64,000 nt of DNA from Dryocosmus kuriphilus (taxonomy: Eukaryota; Arthropoda; Insecta; Hymenoptera; Cynipidae). Shown one piece after another: positions 35,068-47,113 of this stretch. The position numbers and the translations under genes were made by a program. Positions within the stretch are counted from its first letter, which is position 1, and each line of letters starts with the position of its first letter. The stretch lies in NCBI GenBank assembly GCA_038277395.1, contig CM076193.1:82227583-82291582 (forward strand), in the 5' to 3' direction. Below the pieces are notes generated by a model. The model was not told the origin of the DNA, searched no databases, and saw only the letters and a program-made list of their open reading frames with translations.

Positions 35068-36511
35068 CATTCTCATCAGAGAAGGTATTAGATTTATGTA
35101 ATATTTGATCCCCCCCCCCCCCTTCACTTTCATAGTTTTCCCAACTATTCAAGATATGAAAAAAATAATAAGAAACAAAATTTGTATCTCAAAAAGATCT
35201 ACAAATTTGCTATCTATCAATTTTTGGGAAAAACGCATAGTTTTTGAGTTATTCGTGAAACATGTTATTAAACATAAAGAAAACAACTTTTCAGCAACAC
35301 TATGCAAGATATGAGAAAATATTAAGGAGCAGTATTGTTCACCTTGGAAAAAGCTACAAAATTTATTTAAGACTATCGTTTAACTCTTAAGAATCGAAAT
35401 TCATCTACAATGGATTTTAAAAACATTAATTGCCGAGCGTGAAGCGCGAGTGTCATGATGAAAATGTATTCCTTAAGGTCGATAGAGCCTTAAGTAAAAT
35501 AATTTTTTTTTGTAATTTTTAATAAAATTCAAATTTAATCATTTTATTAAAAGTAGGTGTTTTGAAAGTTTAAGACCCAAGTAAGGAAAACCGAGCACGA
35601 TTTACGAGGAACAAAAACATCCGAGCGCGAAGCGTGACGACCACCAGATCGCGCGCCTTAGTTTTCTAATTTTTTTTTAACACATATAGTTTTTGTTTTA
35701 ATTGTGAAAAATGTTATTAAAAATCATGAATTTAATTTTCCGTCGAAAGTCGAAACGGCTTTAAGAAAAACTTTATAATTACCTAATTACATTGGCCAAT
35801 ATTTGAAATACTCATCTAAAACAAAAATGGGTTGACACCAATAAAAGGGTCGTGAAAAAACCTATTGAAATCATTATCGAAGAACTTTTTTTTGATATTG
35901 AAAAAGTGCAAAATCGCTAAAACAAATGATAAGTAGACTCAAAAACCATAAAAGGCTTATTTTCATAAATAAAAAATAAAAATCCCACTTTTAACCTGAT
36001 AGCTTTTAAACGAGAAAACCTCAGATTTCTTTTAAGATAAAAAAAAGAAAGAAATTCCTTTTTCCCAAATAACTCAAATTGTTTCTTACTAACACTTTTG
36101 AACATAAAATATGTATTGTTTCAAAAAATGCTTTTAATCAATGGAAACCTATCGAAAATTTATTAGACAAAATATTTTGTTATGCCATGGGAGGGTATGT
36201 TATTAAGAAAAAATTATTTCAGTTAGTTGAGAAAAGGTTCATTTGAAAAAAATCGTAGTCCCAAATTCACAACTTTTTGGCAACGACCCATATATTGTAA
36301 TCTTAAGGAAAACCAACAACATTTTTGGGAATTGATGTTGAAAATGAACTCAATGACACTAAAAAGAATTCAATATTTTAGAGATATTATAATATCTTCC
36401 AAAATATTGAATCACTTTTTTGCGACATTTCCTTAACGAATGCGCTCAAAATCAGTGTTTCGATTCTAAGTAAAAGTTTTATAGAGCTCATATGTCTTGG
36501 ACAATTATTTT
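35068..36511. repeat. Repeat-domain copy 2 (junction, satellite, block C)
   Basis: It starts with ATTCTCATCAGAGAAGGTAT and a 14-bp C-tract at about 35110. Two forward satellite units begin at 35152 and 35307 (155 bp apart), then GCGCGAAGCGCG-like words at 35410-35660 and block C at 35830-36505. Confidence 0.7.
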
Positions 36512-36548
36512 TACATTCTCATCTTAATGAGAAGGTATTAGTTTTATG

Positions 36549-39500
36549 CAGTGGCGTAGATAAGGGGGGGGGGGGGATCAGAGTGATCAATCACCCCCCA
36601 TGAGTCTTTTTATATCACGATAGAATTAAGAATAGTACTCTGTTCCACGTTTATTCATGTTTATACTTAATATGCAATTTTTAAATTACCAGCTCTTCTT
36701 TTGTTATGAGTTTCTTTTGTTATGCTTTTCATTCAAGCACTTTTCAATTTTCGCGCCTAGATCGCGACGACCAATCAGAAGCAATATAGTCACTTGACTA
36801 GCAAATAACAGTGCGTTTGAAATTTCCATTTTCATCAACATGGAAACTGCCCTTTAGCGTATAATTCCAATGGTCTCTCCACTCTCCAATGTTTACATTT
36901 GTTTGTTCATTTTCTCAAAATGAAGAGATTTTTGGTACCATTAAAACCATTCTGTGAATCATTGAACAGTGTAAATTCAAATGCGCGATCATCTGCCGAA
37001 CACAGCGCGAAAAAAACCCCGTCCTGATTCTGTAAGTAGTGAAATTACGAGCGAACAAAGCTCTTTTAGTGAATTTAACAAAAACGTCAAACAAAGTACT
37101 CCTAGAGAAGTCATAAGAAAAAATGATGTCGGAAATTTTATCGATATTCGCTTGAACGATTCGCAAAGGCTGGATTTATTAACAAACGTCTGGGTCCCGC
37201 CTAAAAATTATGATTTTCCTTTGCTGAAAAAGTTCGAAGCTCGAAAATTAAAGTTTTGTCACAAATGGCTCGACGAATTTCCCTGGATGGCTTACTCAGA
37301 AATACAGCACGGTGCATTTTGTGTTCCATGTGTAGCATTTGCTAAAAGTGGTGGCAAAGGATCCCAACCTTTGGGCCATTTTAGTGAAAACCAAATTCAA
37401 AAATTGGATAAAAGGAAAAGCAGTGAGTATAGAGTACATATATTATGCATTATTATATAATGTAAAGCGTATGTTTATTTTTGGTAATAGAAATAGCTAA
37501 AGTATTGTTTTTTTTTTGAAAATTTGAAATATTGATTAAACTTGTAGAAAAATAATGAAAATTCTGATTTGCTTAGCTTAAGCAATTATTAAAATTATCA
37601 TCAAAGAGTTAAAAAAGTATAATTTGTTAACGATGTTATTGTTGATGTTGACTAGCGTTCATTAATATATATAAAAAAATATTGAAGGCTATCGATCTAC
37701 CAGTCCAAACAATACGCAAGAATATTATTTATTTGAGTAATTAACTTTAAGTAATTAGGCAAAACCAAATACTTAAATAAATAATATTCCTACGTATTAC
37801 TTAGACTTGTAGATTGACAAACAACAACATCCCTTGATATATGTTAAGAAAATATATTTCATGGTAGAAAAATAATTACCATAGTTATCTAAAAATGTGT
37901 CGATTTATATAGGCTTTTCAAGAACACCAGAAAAAGCTCTATCACATACACGCTGTTGCTGATAGTGATAATTTTCTGTGTTTAAAAAAAAATCAAAGGG
38001 AATCTGTGGAAAATTTGATTGACGAGTCCCGGATGCAGCAAATTTTGAAAAATAGACAAAACATCGTTCCGGTTATTGAAGCGATTATTGTTCTTGGGCG
38101 GCAAGAGATGGGCTTGCGTGGACATCGCGACAGCGGCAAAATAGTTCCGCAAGACGATTACACTGGACCAAACGAAGGAAACTTCAGAGCTTTATTGAAG
38201 TACAGAGCCAAGGGCGATCCAATTCTAAAAAGTCATTTAGAAAGTCCAGGGAAGCGTGACAAATATACGAGTCCGTCGGCTCAGAATGAAATAATCGATG
38301 CCTGTTACGAGATATTGAATCTGAAAGTCATAGCCCGAATCAAAGAAGCAAAGTTTTACTCTGTTCTGATAGACGAAACGCAAGATTCGACTTCAATCGA
38401 GCAGGTCACGATTTGTGTTCGATACTTGAGTAAAAAAAACGATGGCCCGCATATTCTACGCGAAGATTTTTTGAGATTTATCCCGACAGCTTCCACTACA
38501 GGTAGGAATTAAATCATTTCGTGAATCATCTTTGGCAACTGCATTTTGTTGTATTAGACATGCCATAGCCTTAGAATTCCTAATGATATTGTTAGGAATT
38601 CCAAAGTTAAGATTAATTTCTTAAGCATCATTTGTACATTTATGTTATCTAACCATATTATGTATATACAGAGGAAGTTCTTGCCCACCTGATTATAGAA
38701 CACCTCCAACGGTGTGAACTGGTTGTTTCTTTCTTGATCGACCAAGGCTACGATGGGGCAAGTAATATGGCTGGACAATATAATGGCGTTCAAGCCATTA
38801 TACGCACAAAATTCGCACCACGTGCTCTATATGTCCATTGTGCCGCGCATTCTCTCAATCTTGCTATATCTATCACCAGCAAGATACCAGCCATCAGAGA
38901 TTGCCTTAGCACCATAGAAACGGCATACAATTTCTTCCACACTCCTAAAAGAAGGGCGATTTTAGAAAACACAATCGAAGAATCCGACGAAATTCCAAGA
39001 GCGAAAACTTTGAAGAGATTGAATTTGACTCGATGGGTGTCGAAGTATGAAGCAGTGGACGACTTTCAAGAATTGTTTCCGTTCGTCTACGTAACTCTGG
39101 ACAAAATGAGAACCGCGGAAAAAGACGCCAAAAATTTAAAAAACGCTATGGATTTCGAATTTTTGATAAGTTTACAGGTTTGGCCCCTTTTTGCGTAATA
39201 CACTATGCTGTATCCTGCGGCATGCGCTAATAATTTTTTCCATGTCTAACAGGTTATCAATGTGGTTTATCAACTTTCGTTGCCTTTAAGTCGTGAGTTC
39301 CAAAAGGTTCACATAGATTTGGTTCAAGCTATGAGTCTCGCCAAAGATTTACTCGAGGAACTCAAAATGATTCGCAAAAAGGAAGATGCGTTTTCTGGAA
39401 TTTTCGAAGCTTCGAAAAAAATCGCTGAAGCTGTAGACATCGAGGTTAAGCACAAAAGAATCGTGGACCGACAGAAGAATCGCGCCAATTCTGAAGTTCA

Positions 39501-40315
39501 AAGCACCGAAAATTACTTTCGTGTGACGGTGTTCAATCCATTTTTAGACTTTTATATCATGGATCTTGGAGAGAGATTCACTAATCACGAAAATGTACTG
39601 GAAGGATTTTCGGCGCTCTTCAAAAATAATTCATTGGAAATTGACCGATTAGTTGATAAATTCATCAAAACTGTAGAGTTTTATCAACATTTTCTTTCTT
39701 CCGGACCACCCGCTATTCTTGTCGAGTTGAAATTGTGGAAAAAATATTTGATTCGCAGAGGTGATATCAAGCCCAAAAATTCACTCGAAGCGCTCGATGA
39801 TTGCCCGGAGGACAATTTCCCGAACATCAATATATTGATGAGAATATTAGCTACATTGCCAGTATCGACGTCTACAGCCGAAAGAACGTTTTCGAGTTTG
39901 AAACGGATAAAAACGATTCAAAGAAACACGATAAAAGAAGTAAATTTTTTTCAAGTTTTTTATATCCCTTATGATACAAGTAATCTAAATTTCATTTTTG
40001 TCTCATTCTTTTATTATTTCAGGACCGCTTAAATGGTTTGGCCGCACTGGCGATTCATCGTGATATCGGAATAACGGCTGAGGAAGTCATTGATGAATTA
40101 TCGCGAAAACCTCGAAAACTTGCTTTTCTTCTTTAATTCTTGCAATACAATTTTTATTGTAAATCTTAATAAAAAGCATTGAAAATTTTCTTATTTGTTT
40201 CTGTTCTACGTAAAAGAACATTTTTAAAGAGGATAATGTAACTTAAGAAAAAAGATTTATGAATTTTTCACCAAGTCATATCCCCCCCCATCGAAGAAAG
40301 CTATCTACGCCACTG
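36549..40315 (+). mobile_element. Intact-looking hAT transposon
   Basis: It has perfect 14-bp inverted ends CAGTGGCGTAGATA, each followed within about 30 bp by a G-tract, and a perfect 8-bp duplication GTTTTATG (36541-36548 and 40316-40323). It carries one five-exon transposase gene with no stop or frameshift in the assembled frame. Length 3767 bp. The unoccupied target is preserved in a paralogous repeat at 41078-41085. All features expected for autonomous movement are present, although activity cannot be judged from sequence. Confidence 0.95.
36981..40136 (+). CDS. hAT transposase, five exons (ZMYM1-like group)
   Basis: Exons 36981-37422, 37923-38501, 38672-39177, 39253-39939 and 40023-40136 total 2328 nt, an uninterrupted frame of 775 residues plus TAA. 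All introns are GT-AG and phases match. A TTF-type zinc finger occupies about residues 90-120 (KFCHKWLDEFPWM, FCVPCVAF). The first catalytic Asp is near 298 in SVLIDETQDST and the second near 368 in IDQGYDGASNM. VHCAAHSLNLAI and LTRWVSKYEA follow. The C-terminal dimerisation region begins near 717 with AERTFSSLKRIKT and ends with RLNGLAALAIHRDI. AATAAA lies about 30 bp after the stop. An upstream ATG at 36920 (MKRFLVPLKPF) resembles typical starts of this group but is in another frame and stops after 35 codons; it may be the ancestral start lost by a 1-bp change. The protein would bind the ends and catalyse cut-and-paste movement in the nucleus. Confidence 0.92.
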
Positions 40316-41050
40316 GTTTTATGTGAAAAGTGACTTTCGCAGATTTCATGAAATCTCGACGTTTCATTACCCCTTGAATCCGAAAAAACAGGTTTTACGT
40401 TGGTGTCTGTCTGTCTGTCGTTGTCATTGTCGTTGTCGACGTTGTTGTTGTCATAGTCTGTTAACACGGTAACTTTCGAAGGACTAATCGGATTGGATTG
40501 CGCTTTTGCATACTTCTTCAGGGCGTAAAAAGTAAGGACGAGTTCGTCAACCAGCGGGTTCTGACCAATGGTTCTGGTTTTATCAATCATAAATTCTTTC
40601 AAAAATTCAAATTTCCCGCCAAAATATGCAAGATACGAAAAAAATCATAATAAACAAAGTTGTTCAGCTCAAAAATATCTACATATTTACTCGCAATCAT
40701 TTTCTCGAAAAGACGCATGGTCTTTAAGTTATTCGTGAAATATGTTAATTCAAATAAAAAAATCCACTTTTCCGCAAAAGTATGCAAGATACGAGAAAAT
40801 ATCAAGAAGCAGGATTATTCAACTTCTAAAGACCTACAAATTCTCTTAAAACCATTTTTTGATACAACCCATACTTTATTCATTAAACGTATAATACTGT
40901 CCTTTTAAACAAAAAATACATTACTATACAGTTAGCAAAAAGTTATTAAAAGTTATTGAAAAATCTGCCCGCTACTCAGGCTCATTCTCATCACGTTTCT
41001 CGCGCTCACCAATCAATGAAATTATATCTAAAACGTAAATTTCTTAATTA
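40316..41050. repeat. Repeat-domain copy 3, continued after the hAT
   Basis: It continues the junction sequence broken by the hAT (TGTGAAAAGTGACTTTCGC, matching 41084-41102). It then has a GTCTGTCTGT and GTTGTCGTTGTC microsatellite near 40400-40450 and forward satellite units at about 40626 and 40790. A 108-codon minus-strand frame at 40276-40602 is made of the microsatellite and is rejected. Confidence 0.65.
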
Positions 41051-44000
41051 CATTCTCATCTCAATGAGAAGGTATTAGTTTTATGTGAAAACTGACTTTC
41101 GCGGATTTCATGAAATCTCGACGTTTCATGACCCCATGAATCCGAAAAAACAGGTTTTACGTCGTTGTCGTTGTAGTCTGTTAGCACGATAACTTTCGAA
41201 GGACAAATGTTCGAAGGAAGATACAAAAAAAATGTAAGAAAGTAAAATTATTCATCTCAAAAAAATCTATAAATTTTGTCTTAACCGTGTTTTGATAAAA
41301 TGAACGGTTTTTGTTTTAATCAAGAAAACGCTATTAAAATTTAAAAACTCTGGTTTCCTGCCAAAATATTCAAGATACAAAAAAAATGGTAAAAAACAAA
41401 GTTGTTCAATTCAAAAATATCTACAAATTTTGATTTAACCATTTTTTGATAAAATGGACGGTTTCTGTTTTAATCGATAAAACGCTAATATAAATCAAAA
41501 ATTTCAAATTTCCTGCCAAACTATGCAAGATACGGAAAAATGATGACAAACAAAGTTATTCGCCTCAAAATGATCTACAAATGTTTTTTCTACCATTTTT
41601 TTGAGCAGACGCGTAGTTTTTGAGTTATTCGTGAAACATGTTATGAAATATAAAGAAAACCACTTTTCAGCAAAACTATGCAAGATATGAGAAAATATTA
41701 ACAAGCAGAATTGTTCACCTTGGAAAGAGCTACAAAATTTATTTATAAGAGTCATTGTTTTACTTTTAAGAATCGAAATCCTGTATTGTGAAAATTTGGA
41801 AAATCACAAAAAAAACTTTACCAATTTACAATGTGTTTTAAAAAAATGTAATTATCGAGCGCGAAGCGCGAGTGTCATGATGAGAATGTATTCCTTAAGG
41901 GCGATAGAGCCTTAAGTAAAATAATTCCTTTTGTAATTTTTAATTTAAAGGCTTATACGATCCATAAACACCGAGCGCGTAGCGCGGGGAGAATAATTTA
42001 TCGAGCGCGAAGCGCGTGATGAGAATGTGCCCGCGAAGCGGACAGATTTTTTTATTTATTTTATTATAAAAATTTAATAAATTAATTTTGTTACATAATA
42101 TCAATAAAATCTGCATTGAGTATTGCGCTGTCTAATTTTTTATTTACACTACATAACAAATGAAGTGTTTAAAACATAATTGTCCAAAACATTGACAGTA
42201 TTTAATTTTTCCCATCGTATTGGATGCTGAAATCAGTTTTTCCGTTACTCTCAGATTTCGCTGCAGCATACTGTACAATGAAAAGGAAAATATGTTGAAA
42301 GTAAGTTTTAAAAGCTATTGTTAAAAAAAAAATTAAATTTGAAACATCACCAAAGCTTTATCCTTCCAAATACTTTGATATGGAGAAACAGTATACATGC
42401 ACACTTTTTCAATGTTTTTTAAAAATATATTTTGACATTTAAGTTTACTAAAATTAAATTAAAGGGAACATTTCATCTATAAGAGAAGTTTCATTCTACT
42501 GTAACTTTATTATCAAACTGAAATTATAAAAAACCATCTGCCACCACGCGTATTATTTCAGGTCCTCGCAAAAGGCGGTAGACTCCTACTCAAAAGTTTT
42601 AAAGAATACTTTGTCAAAAATAAGGACCTACTATAAAGTTAGTTAAATATTACGCATGTGCGTGAAAAATGCACCTCGTACCTCTTGTCTTGATCATCTT
42701 TCTTGAGTGGAATGCGATGAAAAGTGATGAAAAGTTTTGCAATTGCAATTTTTGAAGGAGCACTTCATATTTATAAATTAAATTGCACAGTGACTTTTGT
42801 ATATTATTCTAACGTTAGCAATTTTGTTCTTCTGATCTTTAAGTTACGGTGGTGAATATGGTTGGCCAATTTTGCAGGAAAGGTTCAAATTTTTTTTAAA
42901 AGGTAAAGGAAAGTGAAGAAGTCTTGCCATTATTTGAAAACAAATTTGCAAGAAATGGAAAGCTTGTAATAAACTGCTACCCTCAACGAGTATCAATAAA
43001 CTCAGGTAAAGCCGAGGGTACAGCGTGCCAAAAATATTATAAGTCTAGACCAGTCTTTGGAAATAAAGATGTACAATCTGAACACTCAAGTCTATAAACT
43101 CAAAAGCCGCCAAGAAATTCGTACGCATAGGCTATACACGTTTGAAATTAGGAAATTTTTGTGTCTTATTCCATATAACTATTCGATTTCAAGATAAATT
43201 ATAACTAAAAATATCTATGCGTTTTTTAAGAACCATTATTTAAAATAAATACTGCAAGAATATTGTCAATTAGTATTGTTGCTTAGAAATATTTGAAATT
43301 AGGATTATCATCAAATTTACCAGAAATTTATCAGAAACAATTTTGTTTTCCTGCATGAACTTCGAAACAAGTAAAAATTTTTGTAATTTACAAAATGTTT
43401 ACCAAGAGAGTGTTTGCAAGTAAAAAGATACCACTAAAAACATATATAATGCAAAAACTTGGCCAAGTATAACTTGATTTGTACAATTAAATGAATTTCT
43501 AAAATCAAAATTGTTTAGTCAGTTAGAAACTTTTTTAATTCATAAAAAACTTAGAAAAAATCTGCCCGCTTAGTGGGCAGATTCTCATCGCGCGAGGTAT
43601 GAGCGCGCCTAGGGCCCGCGTCTGTCGGAACTCGCGCTTCGCGCTCGTTGCGTTATATACCCCTACGTTTGTGCTTATTGAGTTTTTAAATTAAGGATCA
43701 AACATTGACCAATGTAATTAGGTATTATAAATTTTTTGTTAAAGCCCTTTCTACTTTCGACGGAAAATTAAATTCATGATTTTTAATAACATTTTTCACA
43801 ATTAAAAAAAAACTATGTGTTACAAAAAAATTAGAGAACTAAGGCGCGCGATCTGCTGGTCGCCGCGCTTCGTGCTCGTATGTTTCGTCCGCGTACATCG
43901 TGCTCGGTTTTCGTTATTTGGGTCTTAAACTTTCAAACACCTACTTTTAATAAAATTATTAAATCTGAATTTTATTAATAATTACGAAAGAAATTATTTT

Positions 44001-44680
44001 ACTTAAAGCTCTATCGACCTCGAGGAATACATTCTCATCATGACACTTGCGCTTCGCGCTCGACAGTTAATTTTTTTAAATCCATTGTAAATAGATTTCG
44101 ATTCTTAAAAGTAAAACGATGAGTCTTATAAATAGATTTTGTAGCTTTTTCCAAGGTGAACAATTCTGCTCCTTAATACTTTCCCATATCTTGCATAGTT
44201 TTGCCGAAAAGTGATTTTCTTTATATTTAATAATATATTTTACGAATAACTCAAAAACTATGCGTCTCTACAAAAAAAAAAATGATAGAAAGCTTTGTAG
44301 ATCTTTTTGAAGTAAACAACTTTGTTTCTTATCATTTTTTTCGTATCTTGAATAGTTTGGCGGGAAATTGAAATTTTGAAGTTTTAATAACGTTTTCTCG
44401 AGTAAAACCAAAATCGTGCATTATATCAAAAAATAATTAAAACAAAATTTGTATATTTTTTGAATTGAAAAACTTTGTTCATTATCGTTTTTTTGTATCT
44501 TAAATATTTTGGCGGGAAACCACCGTTTCTTATTTTTAATAAAGTTTTCTCGATTAAAATAAAAACCGTGCATTTTATCAAAAAACGGATAAAATTTGTA
44601 GATTTTTTTGAGATGAACAATTTTACTTTCATATATTTTTTTATATCTCGCACAGTTTAGCCGGAAAATGGATTTTTTGT
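41051..44680. repeat. Repeat-domain copy 4 with inverted satellite arms
   Basis: The left arm has four forward satellite units with AGATAC or AGATAT starts at 41219, 41373, 41528 and 41683, steps of 154-155 bp, then GCGCGAAGCGCG words at 41855-42060. Block A is at 42095-43330. The right arm starts with a hairpin AATCTGCCCGCTTAGTGGGC near 43560 and GC-rich palindromic words, and ends with four reverse satellite units at about 44188, 44343, 44496 and 44643. The whole is an inverted-repeat element with satellite ends. I see no coding capacity. Confidence 0.75.
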
Positions 44681-45703
44681 TAAGACCTTAAAGTTCAAGT
44701 TAAACACATGTCCATAGCATAGCTTACACAAATATGTGATTGTTATTAATTAAATGTCGTTTTATTAGTCACAAAAGCGAGAAATGCTGTGCGAACCGCA
44801 AACGAGTATCAGAGACTTCAAAACGACACGGTAAAAAACAGCGTAACTTTGAGCGTAGATTGGCGGGCGAAAATTCAACCAATCGTGATGATTTTTTTTC
44901 AAAATACTAAAAATTGATTTTATTTTAAATAGTAAAATATCTATGGGGGTTCTTAGATACACTGGAAACGAGCTACGCGCAGAGAAAGTGGGTGAAAGGA
45001 TTTTTTGAAAAGTTCTTCCAACTTTGGACGCTAATAACTTTTTTCCAGTGCATCGGAGAGTTAAGTTTCATATAAACTTAATCAAAGAGTAAACTCTTAT
45101 GAGTATAGCAATCTCGGTTTAATCCCTATAGGATAATTATAACGCGAGATATGAGTGATTGAAAACAAAAAAATTAATCCAAGATTGCGGCGAAGGGGTT
45201 AATTTTGGCAGTGCGAAAATCTAGGGTTAAGGTCTCCATCGAAACCCCTTTCGAACGAGCCACATAGAAAAAAATTCACCCGAAATTTTTGGGTCCCACC
45301 TATAACGAGACGAGACCTATAAGATTTTCCTAAATACACTGGACACCCGTAGAAGAAAATGTTTGCTTTCCTCCTTGCTCTTCTCCGCACTCTTCTCTGC
45401 AATAGTCATGTCATCTGTCCACATCTGTCAGACTCACGTACTCACGCAGGCACTCTTGGCCTATGCAGAACCTGTTCCACCTAAACTATTAATGTGAGTT
45501 CAATCTGTGAGGCGCTGGATCCACGAAACAGCGCCATCCCGTATCTGGTCCCACAACTAAACCTCACCCCCGACGTCTCGGTCGCCGCGTAAACGGCCAG
45601 AGCTTGGAGGTCATTGTCGCCTCTATTCCTATCTTCCCTCTACGCCTTAACCAACATGGAAGGCCTAGTACGAAAAGTGATGGGAAGTGACATGCGTTTT
45701 ACC
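44681..45703. other. No gene seen; carries a dispersed-repeat segment
   Basis: Mixed composition, somewhat less AT-rich from 45190. The segment 45614-45650 is the reverse complement of 13456-13489. No coding motif is visible in the short minus-strand frames. Confidence 0.4.
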
Positions 45704-45711
45704 GTCATGAC

Positions 45712-46336
45712 CAGGGATCCACAGTTACGCGTAACCTGAAGATTCATACGTAAGGCATGACGTGACATAATCTCACTTTTGTGACAATGACAGTTAGAAA
45801 ATATTGAAAATTGAATAATTGAATTTCATGTCTTACAAGAAAAAAATGAGTAAACCAGGGAAAAAAATCAGAAGGAGCAACCAATCGATTGGAAAGAACT
45901 GGAATTTAACTTTCTAAAATTTTAAACAAGAATTTAATTTTTGTTTAAATATTAAAAAGTTGCGAAATGTAAACTTACATATGAACTTTTTTGCAGCCTA
46001 GACAAAAAGCAACAACTTTGCCATTTTCATCGACTCTTCGTTGAAAACCCAGTTTCTCACAATAACCAGCTTTTGGCCTACCGCCCCTAATCATATTATT
46101 TTATAATTTCAAAACACTGCAAGACACAGGTTTTCGCATGATTCGCATGAAAGGCAAGCAATAGTCACAAGAATAGAGGTTATGTTGAATACTTGAATAC
46201 CACTTCTCTTCTGCGCAGTCGACATCTGGAAAATGTATATTACGTTTTGTAAAAAAATGAGGACGTAATATACCTACGTCAAAAACTTAAAAAACTTTAT
46301 GTAATTTACCTAAGGTTTTTTACGTTCACAACCCTG
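45712..46336 (-). mobile_element. hAT derivative with preserved first exon
   Basis: It starts CAGGGATCCACAGTTACGCG and ends GTTCACAACCCTG. The flanks GTCATGAC (45704-45711) and GTCATAAC (46337-46344) match at 7 of 8 positions. The ends and the MxRGGRPK exon start link it to the hAT family at 10849-12686. It is internally deleted to 625 bp. Confidence 0.9.
45979..46094 (-). pseudogene. BED-finger first exon of a hAT transposase
   Basis: From ATG at 46094 the minus strand reads MIRGGRPKAGYCEKLGF, continues through RRVDENGKVVAFCLGCKKVH and runs straight into a consensus donor GTAAGT at 45978-45973. The CLGC pair looks like the first zinc ligands of a BED-type finger whose histidines would be in the next exon. 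No second exon exists in the element. The 38-residue exon has no stop or frameshift, which is notable in so short a MITE. Identification as a BED finger is inference. Confidence 0.65.
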
Positions 46337-47105
46337 GTCATAACGGTCAGAAAAAGTGGTCATGTGGTAAAAGTCGGTAAAACTCATTGATTGAATCAAT
46401 CATAATTTTATGAGTAATATTTTGTAAAGAAAACAGAAGTTTATTGATACACGAATCTCAGTGCAAAAATAATTCGACACAAAACTACTAAAATTTAGAA
46501 TAAAGTAAAAATACAGGGAATATGTCCAAATCTAACGCAATTGCTTAGCACCTTCCTGTTGGTTTACGATCTTTTCATTTCAAAAAATAATAAAGAAATA
46601 ACCAGAATTTATATTATTTTGATTGTCAGAGTCGACTTTACAGAATCGATTGTATAATTGTGTGTATGTTTGTATAATAATTAAAATACGGCTACCATCG
46701 CACCACGCATTCAAACTTAAAATTTTTTATATTTCTGTATTATTTTTTGAAATTAAAATATCGTAAACCAACAGGAACGTGTTAAGCACTTGCGGAAGTG
46801 AGTTTGGCTGAACTTCCGAAAACATGATACCTCGGATTGCTTTGAAACTTGGTGTAATTATGTCATTTGAGTCACTGATTAAAAATATAGCCATGGAAAT
46901 TGGCACAAATGACATCCTCAAGATCAAATCTTCAAAAAACTAAAAAAAATTGTATGCTTTTTGCGTTTACTTTAGTAAATACATAAAACTGACAAAAAAT
47001 CTTCATATAGAAATTGTATACCTTCGAAAAATACACATTCTATGTTCAGCACATTTTTCCTCTACGACTGAAAGCTTTCGAGAAAATGAACTATGAATAT
47101 GGATC
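46337..47105 (-). repeat. Dispersed repeat, copy 1, with internal foldback
   Basis: On the minus strand this stretch is similar to 56190-56650, with matching words such as TTTCAAAGCAATCC and GTTTTCGGAAGTT. In both copies the same frame reads alike (ISDSNDIITPSFKAIRGIMF here). Inside, 46548-46600 and 46735-46796 are inverted copies around the shared word CGTAAACCAACAGGAA or its complement. Confidence 0.65.
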
Positions 47106-47113
47106 TTCGATGG

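Noticed and set aside
40276..40602. Asp/Asn-rich 108-codon minus-strand frame
   Set aside because: The acidic run is a GTTGTC/GTCTGT microsatellite read on the other strand.
36512..41080. Helitron end at the GAGAAGGTATTAG junction
   Set aside because: There is no clear TC start, CTRR end with hairpin, or rep-helicase coding, so I only report it as a recurrent junction.
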